DNA from: Acidobacteriaceae bacterium
GTDB lineage: Bacteria > Acidobacteriota > Terriglobia > Terriglobales > Acidobacteriaceae
NCBI GenBank assembly: GCA_027449545.1
Contig: DAIDLI010000020.1
Span: 1 to 51,014, forward strand
Direction of reading: 5' to 3'
Length of the DNA: 51,014 bases
Shown here: positions 35,875 to 43,709 of the stretch, in pieces
Layout of the letters: each line of letters begins with the position of its first letter
How positions within the stretch are numbered: the stretch's first letter is position 1
Notes under the pieces: model-generated
Told to the model about the DNA's origin: nothing
The model's input: only the letters and a program-made list of their open reading frames with translations
Databases searched by the model: none
Program-made: the position numbers and the translations under genes

Positions 35875-37212
35875 TTACTTCTCTCCAATGACCTTTGCGG
35901 CCGCGTCGATCTGCTCGCGGGTGTTGACCTCAGTGGCGCACCAGAGCGTGCAGTTGGCCAGTTCCGGATACCAGCGGGAGAGATCGGCGCCGCCCACAAT
36001 CTTGTTGCGCAGAAGCCGCTGGCTCAACGCCGCAGGCGTCTCTTCCGTCTGGAGGACGAACTCATGGAAGCGCGGGGCCCCTTGGAAGCGCAGCTTCGCG
36101 CCGGAATGCGCGCTAAAGGCTTTGGCCGCGTAATCGGACTTGGCCAGGTTGTGCTCGGCCAGCTCGCGTATGCCTTCCTTGCCGTACACCGCAAGAAAGA
36201 TGGTGGCCATGAGCGCCACCAGTGCCTGGTTCGTGCAGATGTTGGAGGTGGCCTTCTCGCGGCGAATGTGCTGCTCGCGGGTGGCCAGGGTTAGCACGTA
36301 GCCACGGTTGCCCGCGCCATCGACCGTCTGGCCGGCAAGGCGTCCGGGCATCTGGCGGACGTACTTCTCCTTGGTGGCGATAACCCCGCAGAACGGGCCG
36401 CCGTAGCTGAGCGCGACGCCGAAAGACTGCGCCTCCATGCTGACGATGTCGGCCTCGACCGGCGGGCGCACAACGCCCAGCGAAACGGCCTCGGCAATGG
36501 AGACGATGAGCAGCGCGCCCCGGGCGTGGGCGATCTCGGCGATGGCGGGAATGTCTTCAAGAATGCCGAAGAAATTCGGGCTCTGCACCAGCACAGCGGC
36601 GGTCTCGTCGGTGACGGAGTCCACCAGCGCCTTCATGTCGATGCGGCCGGTCTCGGCGTCGTAGCCGACCAGGGTGGTGGGCAGGCCCTGATGCTTGGCG
36701 TAGGTGGCCAGCACCTCGCGGTACTCGGGATGCACGGTGCTGGCGACCACGGCCTTGTGGCGTCCGGTGACGCGCACAGCCATCATCACCGCTTCGGCCG
36801 CGCCCGTCGAGCCGTCGTACATGCTGGCGTTGGCCAGATCCATGCCGGTGAGCTCGGCGATCATGGTCTGAAATTCAAAGATCGCCTGGAGTGTGCCCTG
36901 GGTGATCTCGGCCTGGTAGGGCGTGTAGCTGGTGAGGAACTCGCCGCGCTGCACCAGCGAGTCGATGACGACCGGCCGGTAATGGCGATAGGCGCCGGCG
37001 CCGAGGAAACTGGCGTAGTCGGTGGCGTTCTTCTGGCCGGCGGCGCGGAAGTAATCGACGATCTCACTCTCCGCCTGCTGGCGGGGAATCTCGAGATCGC
37101 GCTCCAGGCGGTACTCGGCGGGAATGATGGCGAAGAGATCGTCGATGGTCGCAGCGCCGATCTCGGCGAGCATCTGCTCGCGCTCGGCAGGCGATTTGGG
37201 CAGGTAACGCAT
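35875..37212 (-). CDS. gcvPA: Glycine dehydrogenase (decarboxylating) subunit 1, GcvPA
   Basis: The N-terminal-half subunit of the split P-protein of the glycine cleavage system. The 445-residue length and the opening [19 protein letters not shown] are characteristic, as are [30 protein letters not shown] and [34 protein letters not shown]. It requires GcvPB, which carries the PLP lysine and is not found downstream here. It is preceded by gcvH on the same strand with a 127-base gap that contains direct repeats of AGCTTTC (37223-37239) and a matching inverted stretch near 37308-37325. Confidence 0.95.
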   Translation of the reverse strand: MRYLPKSPAEREQMLAEIGAATIDDLFAIIPAEYRLERDLEIPRQQAESEIVDYFRAAGQKNATDYASFLGAGAYRHYRPVVIDSLVQRGEFLTSYTPYQAEITQGTLQAIFEFQTMIAELTGMDLANASMYDGSTGAAEAVMMAVRVTGRHKAVVASTVHPEYREVLATYAKHQGLPTTLVGYDAETGRIDMKALVDSVTDETAAVLVQSPNFFGILEDIPAIAEIAHARGALLIVSIAEAVSLGVVRPPVEADIVSMEAQSFGVALSYGGPFCGVIATKEKYVRQMPGRLAGQTVDGAGNRGYVLTLATREQHIRREKATSNICTNQALVALMATIFLAVYGKEGIRELAEHNLAKSDYAAKAFSAHSGAKLRFQGAPRFHEFVLQTEETPAALSQRLLRNKIVGGADLSRWYPELANCTLWCATEVNTREQIDAAAKVIGEK

Positions 37213-37339
37213 GGCTAGCCTTTAGCTTTCAGCTTTCAGTTGAGAACCGGTATGCAAAGCGCAGTGAATCTGTGAATTGCTCTCCACTCAGGTGCGGCTG
37301 TGCCGGAGGCCTGAAAACTGAGAGCTGACGGCGGACAGA

Positions 37340-37723
37340 TTAATGGCCTGTCTCTTCCGCAATGAAGGACTCGTAGGCGGCGGCATCGAGGAGGTTCGTG
37401 ACCTCGTTCGGATCGGCAAGCTTCACCTTGATGATCCAGGTGCCGTGCGGATTCTCGTTGATCTTGTCGGGAGCGTTTTTCAGCTCCTCATTCACGGCGG
37501 TTACGGTGCCGGTGACCGGAGAAAACAGATCGCTGACGGCCTTGACGCTCTCCACCGAGCCGAAGGGGGTGTTGGCGGTTACCTGGTCGCCAACCTTAGG
37601 GGCATCGACGTAGACGATATCGCCGAGCGAGTTCTGGGCATAGTCGGTGATGCCGATGGCGCCGGTGGCGCCGTCGATCCATTCGTGTTCCCGGGTGTAG
37701 CGGTACTCCGTGGGATAGGCCAT
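37340..37723 (-). CDS. gcvH: Glycine cleavage system H protein
   Basis: The lipoyl carrier that shuttles the aminomethyl group between P-, T- and L-proteins. It is 127 residues with the lipoylation site Lys61 in FGSVESVKAVSDL. The opening YRYTREHEWI and the C-terminal LLDAAAYESFIAEE are typical. AAGGAGCAG precedes the ATG. A TATGAT (37757-37752 on the minus strand) could be a -10 box. gcvT is not upstream, where a PIN-domain gene lies divergently, so the usual gcvT-gcvH-gcvPA-gcvPB order is broken at both ends. Confidence 0.96.
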   Translation of the reverse strand: MAYPTEYRYTREHEWIDGATGAIGITDYAQNSLGDIVYVDAPKVGDQVTANTPFGSVESVKAVSDLFSPVTGTVTAVNEELKNAPDKINENPHGTWIIKVKLADPNEVTNLLDAAAYESFIAEETGH

Positions 37724-37882
37724 TCAATCTGCTCCTTGAAGGAAAAGCAAGATCATAGTTTACTCCCCGGGGCCGGGGAAAAGAGGGCGCGGAAAACGGG
37801 TCGGCGGGGCATCGGCCCTGCAGACCCACAGGGCAGCGATAAGGCCAGCACTGCGGCGACTGCCACGAAATTGTTTTTCTGC

Positions 37883-37912
37883 TTGACGGTCTCATACGCG
37901 GATGGGCATACT
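37883..37912 (+). promoter_or_regulatory. Probable promoter of the PIN-TRAM gene
   Basis: TTGACG (37883-37888) and CATACT (37907-37912) are 18 bases apart, with five and four of six consensus matches. The ATG of the PIN-TRAM gene is 58 bases downstream. No competing promoter of this quality was seen in the divergent gcvH region. Confidence 0.5.
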
Positions 37913-37970
37913 CTCGAACTGTCATCGAGCGGTGCTGCTTCCCCGGCACCGGCGAAAGCTGGCATATTTT

Positions 37971-39008
37971 ATGGATCTGGTCCTGCTGCGCATCCTCTTC
38001 GTCGCCCTTTTTGCCACCGTCTGCTTTTTCCTCCATCCCTTCGGGATTCCCTACGGTTGGCTTTCTGCCCTGGCCGGTGCCGCCGCCGCGTCCGCGGTCA
38101 TCGTCTTCGAGCTGCGGGTGCGCGCGCTCACGTTGCGGCGGCTGATCGGGGCGGTGGCGGGCAGCGTGCTGGGCATCGTGGGCGCCGCTTTGTTCTGCCT
38201 GGTGCTGCGCACCGCCCCCATCTCCGCGCAGGACTCGGCAGTGCTGCAGATCTTCGTGCTGCTGCTGATGACCTACGTAGGCCTGCTGGTGGGCGCCAGC
38301 AAGGGCGACCTGCTCAACCCGGCGGCGCTCGGCACTATCTTCGCTTCGGACAAACCGACGCGGCGCACCGCCAAGGTCCTCGATACCAGCGTGATTATCG
38401 ACGGGCGGATCGCGGACATCGCCGAGGCCGGATTTATCGACGGCACGCTGGTGGTTCCGGAGTTTGTGCTGCGCGAACTCCAGGTAGTAGCCGACTCCAC
38501 GGACGGCTCCAAGCGGCAGCGCGGCCGCCGCGGCCTGGACATGCTCCAGCGGATGCAGTCCAACGCCACCATTCAGGTGCAGATCGTGCCCGACGACTTT
38601 CCCTCGATCCGCGAAGTGGACCTGAAGCTGCTGGAACTGGCCAAGAAGTGGGAAGCCAAGGTGGTCACCAACGACTTCAACCTGAACAAGGTGGCCCACC
38701 TGCATCACGTCGAAGTGCTGAACATCAACGACCTGGCCAACGCCCTCAAGCCTGTGGTGCTGCCCGGCGAGAAGATGAACGTGGTCATCCTGAAGGAAGG
38801 CAAGGAGTACAACCAGGGAGTCGGCTACTTGGACGACGGCACCATGGTGGTAGTGGATCACGCGCGCAAACTGATCGGGCGTCCGGTGGAGATCGCCGTG
38901 ACCAGCGTGCTCCAGACGGCCAGCGGCAAGATGATCTTCGGCAAGCTGGACGAGAACGGGCGCGGTACGATGACGGCACTCCAGGAAGCGGCGGAGACGG
39001 CGCGCTAG
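37971..39008 (+). CDS. PIN-TRAM domain membrane protein (YacL-like)
   Basis: A 345-residue protein. The N-terminal 115 residues contain four hydrophobic helices; then the PIN nuclease domain starts at KVLDTSVIIDGRIADIAEAGF with conserved Asp residues (DTS, DGR) and continues to VVTNDFNLNKVAHLHHVEVLNINDLANAL, another acidic PIN motif. A TRAM RNA-binding domain ends the protein (EGKEYNQGVGYLDDGTMVVVDHARKLIGRPVEIAVTSVLQTASGKMIF). This matches Bacillus YacL, a membrane-anchored PIN protein of uncertain substrate. I chose the ATG at 37971 because it starts the first helix. It converges on the SurA-like gene across a bidirectional terminator. Confidence 0.88.
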   Translation: MDLVLLRILFVALFATVCFFLHPFGIPYGWLSALAGAAAASAVIVFELRVRALTLRRLIGAVAGSVLGIVGAALFCLVLRTAPISAQDSAVLQIFVLLLMTYVGLLVGASKGDLLNPAALGTIFASDKPTRRTAKVLDTSVIIDGRIADIAEAGFIDGTLVVPEFVLRELQVVADSTDGSKRQRGRRGLDMLQRMQSNATIQVQIVPDDFPSIREVDLKLLELAKKWEAKVVTNDFNLNKVAHLHHVEVLNINDLANALKPVVLPGEKMNVVILKEGKEYNQGVGYLDDGTMVVVDHARKLIGRPVEIAVTSVLQTASGKMIFGKLDENGRGTMTALQEAAETAR

Positions 39009-39108
39009 ACCCCACCTCGGCGCAGCCTGGCCGCGACGCCTCATCTCGTAGAGGTTGGCGGGAAAGGCCCGGGTGAATCGCCCCGCTTCCGCAGGTTGCC
39101 GCTACAGG

Positions 39109-39136
39109 AAAGGCCCGGGACGATTCCCGGGCCTTT
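39109..39136. terminator. Bidirectional terminator between PIN-TRAM and SurA-like genes
   Basis: AAAGGCCCGGGA-cgat-TCCCGGGCCTTT is a perfect 12-bp stem with a 4-base loop and A/T ends on both sides, so it can act on both strands. It lies between two convergent stop codons (39008 and 39162). A partial second copy of one arm (GAAAGGCCCGGGTGAATCG) occurs at 39062-39080. Confidence 0.85.
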
Positions 39137-39161
39137 CGCCGTTCCGAAGAGCGGACCGCCG

Positions 39162-40868
39162 CTATTGCTGCTGATTCTGCGGCTGAGCCTGGTTCTGGGG
39201 CTGTGCCGGCTGAGGTGCCGGGGCGGGCGCGCCGGCCACCGGCGGCGCAATGGTCATCTGCGGCACGGGCTCTGGAGCCTTGGGCGCGTTCCTGCCGGTT
39301 TCGGAGTAGCGCGTCTTTTCGCCAGTCGTGGTCGCGTGCTTTTCCTTCTTTTTGCTGGTGTCGCCGCTCAGTCCCAGAGGAGCGGACTGGGCCTGGCGAT
39401 TGGCGACCTCGGCCGCATCGGGCGGGGCCGGAGTCATAGGATTGGCCGCCGGAGCCTTGGATTTCTTCTTCTTCTTGTTCTTCCGGCTCCTCTCGTACCG
39501 TGAACGATCGCTGAAGCGGGTCTTCTTCTCCTGCACGACAGGCTCCAGCGGATTGGGCGGTTCCGCGGCATTGGCCGACTCGGGCAGCGCCCCGGCATTC
39601 ACCGTGTTGCTGGACTCGTCGGTAGCCGTGGGCAGCGTCTCAAGGGGCGCTTGGCCAAAGCGGATCTTCTCCTTCTTGCCAGGCTTCTGGACCTTACCGT
39701 CCTTCTTCTTCTCGGTCTTGCTGCGGAAGCCGCGGGTGTTCTCGCGATAACGGACGCGCTCCACCTTAGCCCTCTTCTTGGGCGAAGGCGGCACGTAGGC
39801 ACTAAACACCGGCTTGGTTTCGTTGGGGCTGGCGCCGCTATCTTCGTATCCCGGCTTGATGTCGATGAAGGCCTCTTCGCGCATCTTGGTGAGATAGGCG
39901 CGGATAGCCGGCTCCATGAGGCTCATGTAGAGGGCCTGATCGACCTGGTCCTCAACCTGGTTGAAGGGCTGCACGCCGGCCGGGGTGTGCTGGGTGACCT
40001 TCAGGATGATCCAGCCCTGGCGGGTGCGGATGGGCTGTGTCCACTGGCCGGCATTGAGAACAAAGGTCTTCTCCTCCAGCACCTTGGCCAGCGCGCCGCG
40101 GCGGAACTGTCCGAGATCGCCCCCCGAAGCTGCGGTGGGGCCGTTACTGAAGCGGCGGGCCAGTTCGGCGAAGTCGCCGCCCGAATTCAGGCGCGCTTCA
40201 ATATCGTCAGCCTTGGCCTTCGCCTCCGCCACCTTGGCGGCATCGTCCTGCCCATTGGCGCCGGCCGCGCCGGTCGAGATCAGGATCTCACTCAGGTGAA
40301 TGCTCTCCGGCTGCTGAAAGTCCTGCTTGTGCTCCTCGTAGTACTGCCGCGCCTGGCCGGGGGTGATCTGAATGCGCGAACCCACCTCCTGCCGCATCAC
40401 GTCCTGGGTGATGATCTGGTTGCGGATGTTCTGCTTGAAGTCGGCGTAAGAGACGCCCTGCTCTTCGGCAGCCTTCTGCAAGTCCTCGAGCGAGGCAAGG
40501 TGGTACTGCTTGCGGATGTCGTCCAGGCGCTTGATCAGTTCGGTGTCGCCGGTAATGCCCAGTTCCTTGCCTTTGGAAAGCCAGAGCTGCTGGTCGATCA
40601 GGTCGCGGAGCAGGTTGCGGCGGGCGTCCGCCATCTCCTGCATGGTTTCGCCGCGCTGCCGGCCCTCGTTATCCAACTGCTGCAAGGCAGTGTCGTAGTC
40701 GGTCTGGGTGATGATCTGATCGTTGACGCGCGCAATGATCTGTTCGACGACCGTACCGCCGAACGGGCTGGAAGACTGCGCGGCCTGGTTCTGCGCCGCG
40801 ATGGGCAGGGCGCATAGGGCGGCGCCCAGGACCAGGGCCGCAGAAGTGTAGAGAAATCTTGAGGTCAT
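39162..40868 (-). CDS. SurA-like peptidyl-prolyl isomerase with long basic low-complexity tail
   Basis: A periplasmic parvulin-type chaperone of 568 residues. A signal peptide (MTSRFLYTSAALVLGAALCALPIAAQ) is followed by a SurA_N domain (VVEQIIARVNDQIITQTDYDTALQQL) and one rotamase domain (IHLSEILISTG ... FAELARRFSNGPTAASGGDLGQFRRGAL ... WIILKVTQHTP). After about residue 340 the protein becomes disordered: Lys/Arg-rich runs (RKNKKKKKSKAP) and repeated KTR[YF]S motifs, then a Pro/Ala/Gln end (PAPQPAQPQNQAQ). This 220-residue tail is unusual for SurA. The ATG at 40868 is chosen for the signal. Its role is likely outer-membrane protein folding. Confidence 0.88.
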   Translation of the reverse strand: MTSRFLYTSAALVLGAALCALPIAAQNQAAQSSSPFGGTVVEQIIARVNDQIITQTDYDTALQQLDNEGRQRGETMQEMADARRNLLRDLIDQQLWLSKGKELGITGDTELIKRLDDIRKQYHLASLEDLQKAAEEQGVSYADFKQNIRNQIITQDVMRQEVGSRIQITPGQARQYYEEHKQDFQQPESIHLSEILISTGAAGANGQDDAAKVAEAKAKADDIEARLNSGGDFAELARRFSNGPTAASGGDLGQFRRGALAKVLEEKTFVLNAGQWTQPIRTRQGWIILKVTQHTPAGVQPFNQVEDQVDQALYMSLMEPAIRAYLTKMREEAFIDIKPGYEDSGASPNETKPVFSAYVPPSPKKRAKVERVRYRENTRGFRSKTEKKKDGKVQKPGKKEKIRFGQAPLETLPTATDESSNTVNAGALPESANAAEPPNPLEPVVQEKKTRFSDRSRYERSRKNKKKKKSKAPAANPMTPAPPDAAEVANRQAQSAPLGLSGDTSKKKEKHATTTGEKTRYSETGRNAPKAPEPVPQMTIAPPVAGAPAPAPQPAQPQNQAQPQNQQQ

Positions 40869-41001
40869 AAAGTCCGTGTGGGCGAAGAGTCGCCTGGAGA
40901 CAGGATTTTTCGCCACTGATTGCATAGACGACATTGTAAATGGCAGGCGAGCGGAGGGCGATTTTCTCTGGCTGATGGCATGAACAGGGGTTGAGATGGG
41001 G

Positions 41002-41079
41002 TAAAAAAACGGCCGTCCGCGCGAGACCCCGCAGCGCAGCCCGGCGCGCTCCCGCTACCCACTCCGGGGCCGCGGCCGT
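41002..41079 (-). other. Inverted repeat with U-tract on the minus strand
   Basis: ACGGCCG (41009-41015) and CGGCCGT (41073-41079) are inverted, and the minus-strand RNA continues into seven U residues (41003-41009). The GC-rich sequence between them can fold further (CCCCG/CGGGG arms). It may end a minus-strand transcript upstream of the SurA-like gene or be a leader structure of it. No gene lies in 40869-41280, which holds only this and the folded region from 41095. Confidence 0.4.
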
Positions 41080-41094
41080 CTAATCTCTCGGTGC

Positions 41095-41250
41095 TATACT
41101 TTAGCCCGAGACAGCCCTGCATAAGGCGTGGGCGGTCTTCCAATGGTTCCAGGCCTTGCCGGAGGATGGGCAAGGTCAAATTTTTAGCAAGCCTGGGTGG
41201 CGGAACAGCCGGCTTCAGGTCTGGAAGATTGGGGGCCGAGAAGCGTCCGC
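41095..41250 (+). ncRNA. Structured region upstream of ctp (5' leader or small RNA)
   Basis: A TATACT (41095-41100) could be a -10 box. The RNA after it can form nested helices: TCTTCCA/TGGAAGA (41136-41142 with 41222-41228), GTTCC/GGAAC (41146-41150 with 41202-41206), CCAGGC/GCCTGG (41149-41154 with 41191-41196; this shares two bases with the previous helix), and an apical CTTGCC/GGCAAG hairpin (41155-41160 with 41169-41174) with GGAGG in its loop. That is more nested pairing than expected in a spacer. It may be a cis-regulatory leader of the protease gene or a free RNA. No known riboswitch core was recognised. Confidence 0.35.
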
Positions 41251-41280
41251 CGCAGTCACCGTCTGGAGGTCCGTCCCTAT

Positions 41281-42909
41281 ATGACGTCCCGCGCCCGCCG
41301 CGCATTTTTCGCCATCGTTCTCTTCTTTTCAGTCTGTGCCTTGGCGGGCACGGTACTGCAGCGCAAGGTCGGTGCGCAATCCTCCGCGGACGAAAGCCAG
41401 CTCCGCGACAGCCTCAAGCAGTTCACCGATGTCTACACCCTGGTCGAGCAGAACTATGCCGAGCCGATCACCGGCGACAAGGCCCAGGACGTGATCTTCG
41501 ATGGGGCCATCCCCGGCATGCTGCACGTGCTCGATCCGCACTCCAACTTCTACGATCCCAAGGCCTATGCGCGCCTGCGTGAAGATCAGCGCGGGCACTA
41601 TTACGGCGTGGGCATGGTGATCCAGCAGCAGAATAATAAGGTTTACGTGGTCACCCCCTACGAGGGCACGCCCTCGTTCCGCGCCGGCATCCATCCCGGG
41701 GACATCATCTCGGCGGTGGACGGCAAGAGCACCGACGGCTGGTCGAGCGACCAGGTGGCCAAGGCTCTGAAGGGCCCCAAGGGCACCCACGTGCAGATCT
41801 CCGTGATTCGCTACGGCCAGGCCAAGCCGCTGCAATTTGACCTGGTCCGCGCCGAGATTCCGCATCCCTCAGTCGATCTGAAGTACGAGATTCGTCCCGG
41901 CGTCGGCTACATCCACCTCACCCAGTTCCAGGAGACGACCGGGCAGGAGATGAGGGATGCCATTGACAGCTTTGGCAACCTGAAGGGTCTGGTTCTGGAC
42001 CTGCGCGGCAACCCCGGCGGCCTGCTGAGCCAGGCGGTGGATGTCTGCGATCACCTGCTGGCCAAAGGCCAGGTGATTGTCTCGCAGCGCGGGCGCGCCT
42101 ATCCGGACCAGGTCTATACCGCAACCCATGGCAACGGCGGCAAGACCTTCCCCATCGTGGTGCTGGTGAACAACAATACCGCCTCGGCAGCGGAGATTGT
42201 CTCTGGCGCGCTTCAGGATCACGACCGCGCCTTGATCGTCGGGCAGACCACCTTCGGCAAGGGCCTGGTGCAGACCGTCTACAACCTGAGCGACGACACC
42301 GGCCTCGCCCTGACCACCTATCACTACTACACGCCCTCGGGCCGCCTGATTCAGCGCAACTATAACGGCGTTTCGCTGTACGACTACTACTACAACCACG
42401 CCGGCGCGCTGGCGGCCAACTCCTCCAACCGCGAGGTAAAGCTGACCGATTCCGGCCGCACGGTCTACGGCGGCGGCGGCATCACCCCCGACGAGAAAAT
42501 CGAACCGCCGAAGAGCAATAAGTTCCAGGACGAGCTCACCTACAAGGACGTGTTCTTCCACTTCGCGCCCGTCTATCTGGCCAATCACGCCGTCGACAAG
42601 AACTTCCAGGTGGACGACGCGGTGATGAACCAGTTCAAGAAGTTCCTTGGCGAGAAGGGCGTAGATTTCACCAATGCGGATATCGCATCGAACCTGGACT
42701 GGCTGAAGGCGCACATCAAGCAGGAGCTCGTGACTATCCAGTTCGGCCAGGAGCAGGGCCTGCGGGTGCTGGCCGACTGGGATCCCATGATCCAGAAGGC
42801 GATTACCTACCTTCCCGAGGCACAGGCACTCGAGAATCACGCGCAAAAGGTGCTGGCAGAAAAATCGGGCGCTCGCAGCGAGGGCGAAAGCCTGGCCCAC
42901 CGCGACTGA
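41281..42909 (+). CDS. ctp: C-terminal processing protease, S41 family
   Basis: A 542-residue periplasmic serine protease. A signal or anchor helix (RRAFFAIVLFFSVCALAGTVL) is followed by a helical N-domain, a PDZ domain (YYGVGMVIQQQNNKVYVVTPYEGTPSFRAGIHPGDIISAVDGKS) and the tail-specific catalytic core: GLVLDLRGNPGGLLSQAV, NNNTASAAEIVSGAL with Ser302, and TTFGKG with Lys327, the Ser-Lys dyad. The C-terminal 130 residues are less conserved. The ATG at 41281 follows GGAGG; the frame upstream reads through the folded region. The gene is ended by a strong terminator at 42931. It likely processes exported proteins. Confidence 0.93.
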   Translation: MTSRARRAFFAIVLFFSVCALAGTVLQRKVGAQSSADESQLRDSLKQFTDVYTLVEQNYAEPITGDKAQDVIFDGAIPGMLHVLDPHSNFYDPKAYARLREDQRGHYYGVGMVIQQQNNKVYVVTPYEGTPSFRAGIHPGDIISAVDGKSTDGWSSDQVAKALKGPKGTHVQISVIRYGQAKPLQFDLVRAEIPHPSVDLKYEIRPGVGYIHLTQFQETTGQEMRDAIDSFGNLKGLVLDLRGNPGGLLSQAVDVCDHLLAKGQVIVSQRGRAYPDQVYTATHGNGGKTFPIVVLVNNNTASAAEIVSGALQDHDRALIVGQTTFGKGLVQTVYNLSDDTGLALTTYHYYTPSGRLIQRNYNGVSLYDYYYNHAGALAANSSNREVKLTDSGRTVYGGGGITPDEKIEPPKSNKFQDELTYKDVFFHFAPVYLANHAVDKNFQVDDAVMNQFKKFLGEKGVDFTNADIASNLDWLKAHIKQELVTIQFGQEQGLRVLADWDPMIQKAITYLPEAQALENHAQKVLAEKSGARSEGESLAHRD

Positions 42910-42930
42910 CCGCAGCCGATCGGAACACCA

Positions 42931-42960
42931 GGGCCGCCCGCCGGGCGGCCCTTTTACTTT
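42931..42960 (+). terminator. Intrinsic terminator of ctp
   Basis: GGGCCGCCC-gcc-GGGCGGCCC is a perfect 9-bp stem followed by TTTTACTTTT. It starts 21 bases after the ctp stop codon. Confidence 0.93.
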
Positions 42961-43140
42961 TCCGTCAACATTTGGGCGTAAGCTTTCACCATCGCGGCTG
43001 CGTCTATCCAGATGAAGGCAGCTTTTCAACGGAACTAACGATCCCCGCCTGTCGTACTTTCTGCTATCGACGATTGGTTGCGGGGCCGGTATGCGCGCAG
43101 GACGCGCACGCTGGAAAAGGAACCCGGCCGAGGAGGAGTT

Positions 43141-43518
43141 ATGACCGGCAACCAGATGGAATCCGCACCGGCCCTGGACACGACTTCCCTGGACACGACT
43201 TCGAAGATCGTGGAGGCAGGAAGCCTCGTCCCAAGCGAGTTGACCCGGGGCAACGAACAGTTGTTCCTGGAGAAACTCATTCCGCTCGTCCGCCAGACGG
43301 ATCTCGAACTGGCGATGGACACGGTGGAGAGGATCGACGCTGCGGGTCTCTCCGCCCTGATCAAGCTCTACTGCGAAGCCACCAATTCGGGTCACCGCTT
43401 TACCGTCTCCCGCGCCCGGCGCCATGTCCGCGAAGTTCTTTGCCTGGTTGGACTTGACCGCCTCCTGCTGGATGCCGAGGAGCGCTTGGAGCCCAGCTTG
43501 GAGCGCTCCGCCGCCTGA
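43141..43518 (+). CDS. STAS-domain protein lacking the phospho-acceptor serine
   Basis: A 125-residue single-domain STAS protein of the anti-sigma-factor antagonist type. The first 25 residues are Thr/Ser-rich. The fold is visible from LVPSELTRGNEQLFLEKLIPLVRQTDLELAMDTVERIDAAGLSALIKLYCEATNSGHRFTVSRARRHVREVLCLVGLDRLL. In SpoIIAA-type antagonists the motif is D-S-x-G-L; here it is D66-A67-A68-G69-L70, so the phosphorylatable serine is replaced by alanine (Ser71 follows two residues later). It cannot be switched by the usual kinase. No anti-sigma factor or sigma factor is adjacent. The ATG follows GAGGAGGAG. Confidence 0.82.
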   Translation: MTGNQMESAPALDTTSLDTTSKIVEAGSLVPSELTRGNEQLFLEKLIPLVRQTDLELAMDTVERIDAAGLSALIKLYCEATNSGHRFTVSRARRHVREVLCLVGLDRLLLDAEERLEPSLERSAA

Positions 43519-43709
43519 GCGCGCGGCCACCGAAGTTCCCTTTTCCCCTTCCATGCACCCGATCCCAGACTCGCGCCCGACGAATGTTTCTCCTCGAGTA
43601 AGAGTCTGCTGCGCCACGCCCAGGCAACTTTTCTCGGAGGAAAAGCTTCCAACCCATCAGCATCTTTTCCCCGGACTATGCCCAGATCGAAGCGCTCCCA
43701 CGAGAAGAC

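Noticed and set aside
37724..37882. A glycine riboswitch upstream of gcvH
   Set aside because: The expected paired glycine aptamer motifs were not found in this region; only a CCCCGG/CCGGGG palindrome is present.
41869..43617. A 582-codon minus-strand open frame across ctp, its terminator and the STAS gene
   Set aside because: It crosses a clear terminator and two recognised plus-strand genes; no conserved motif.
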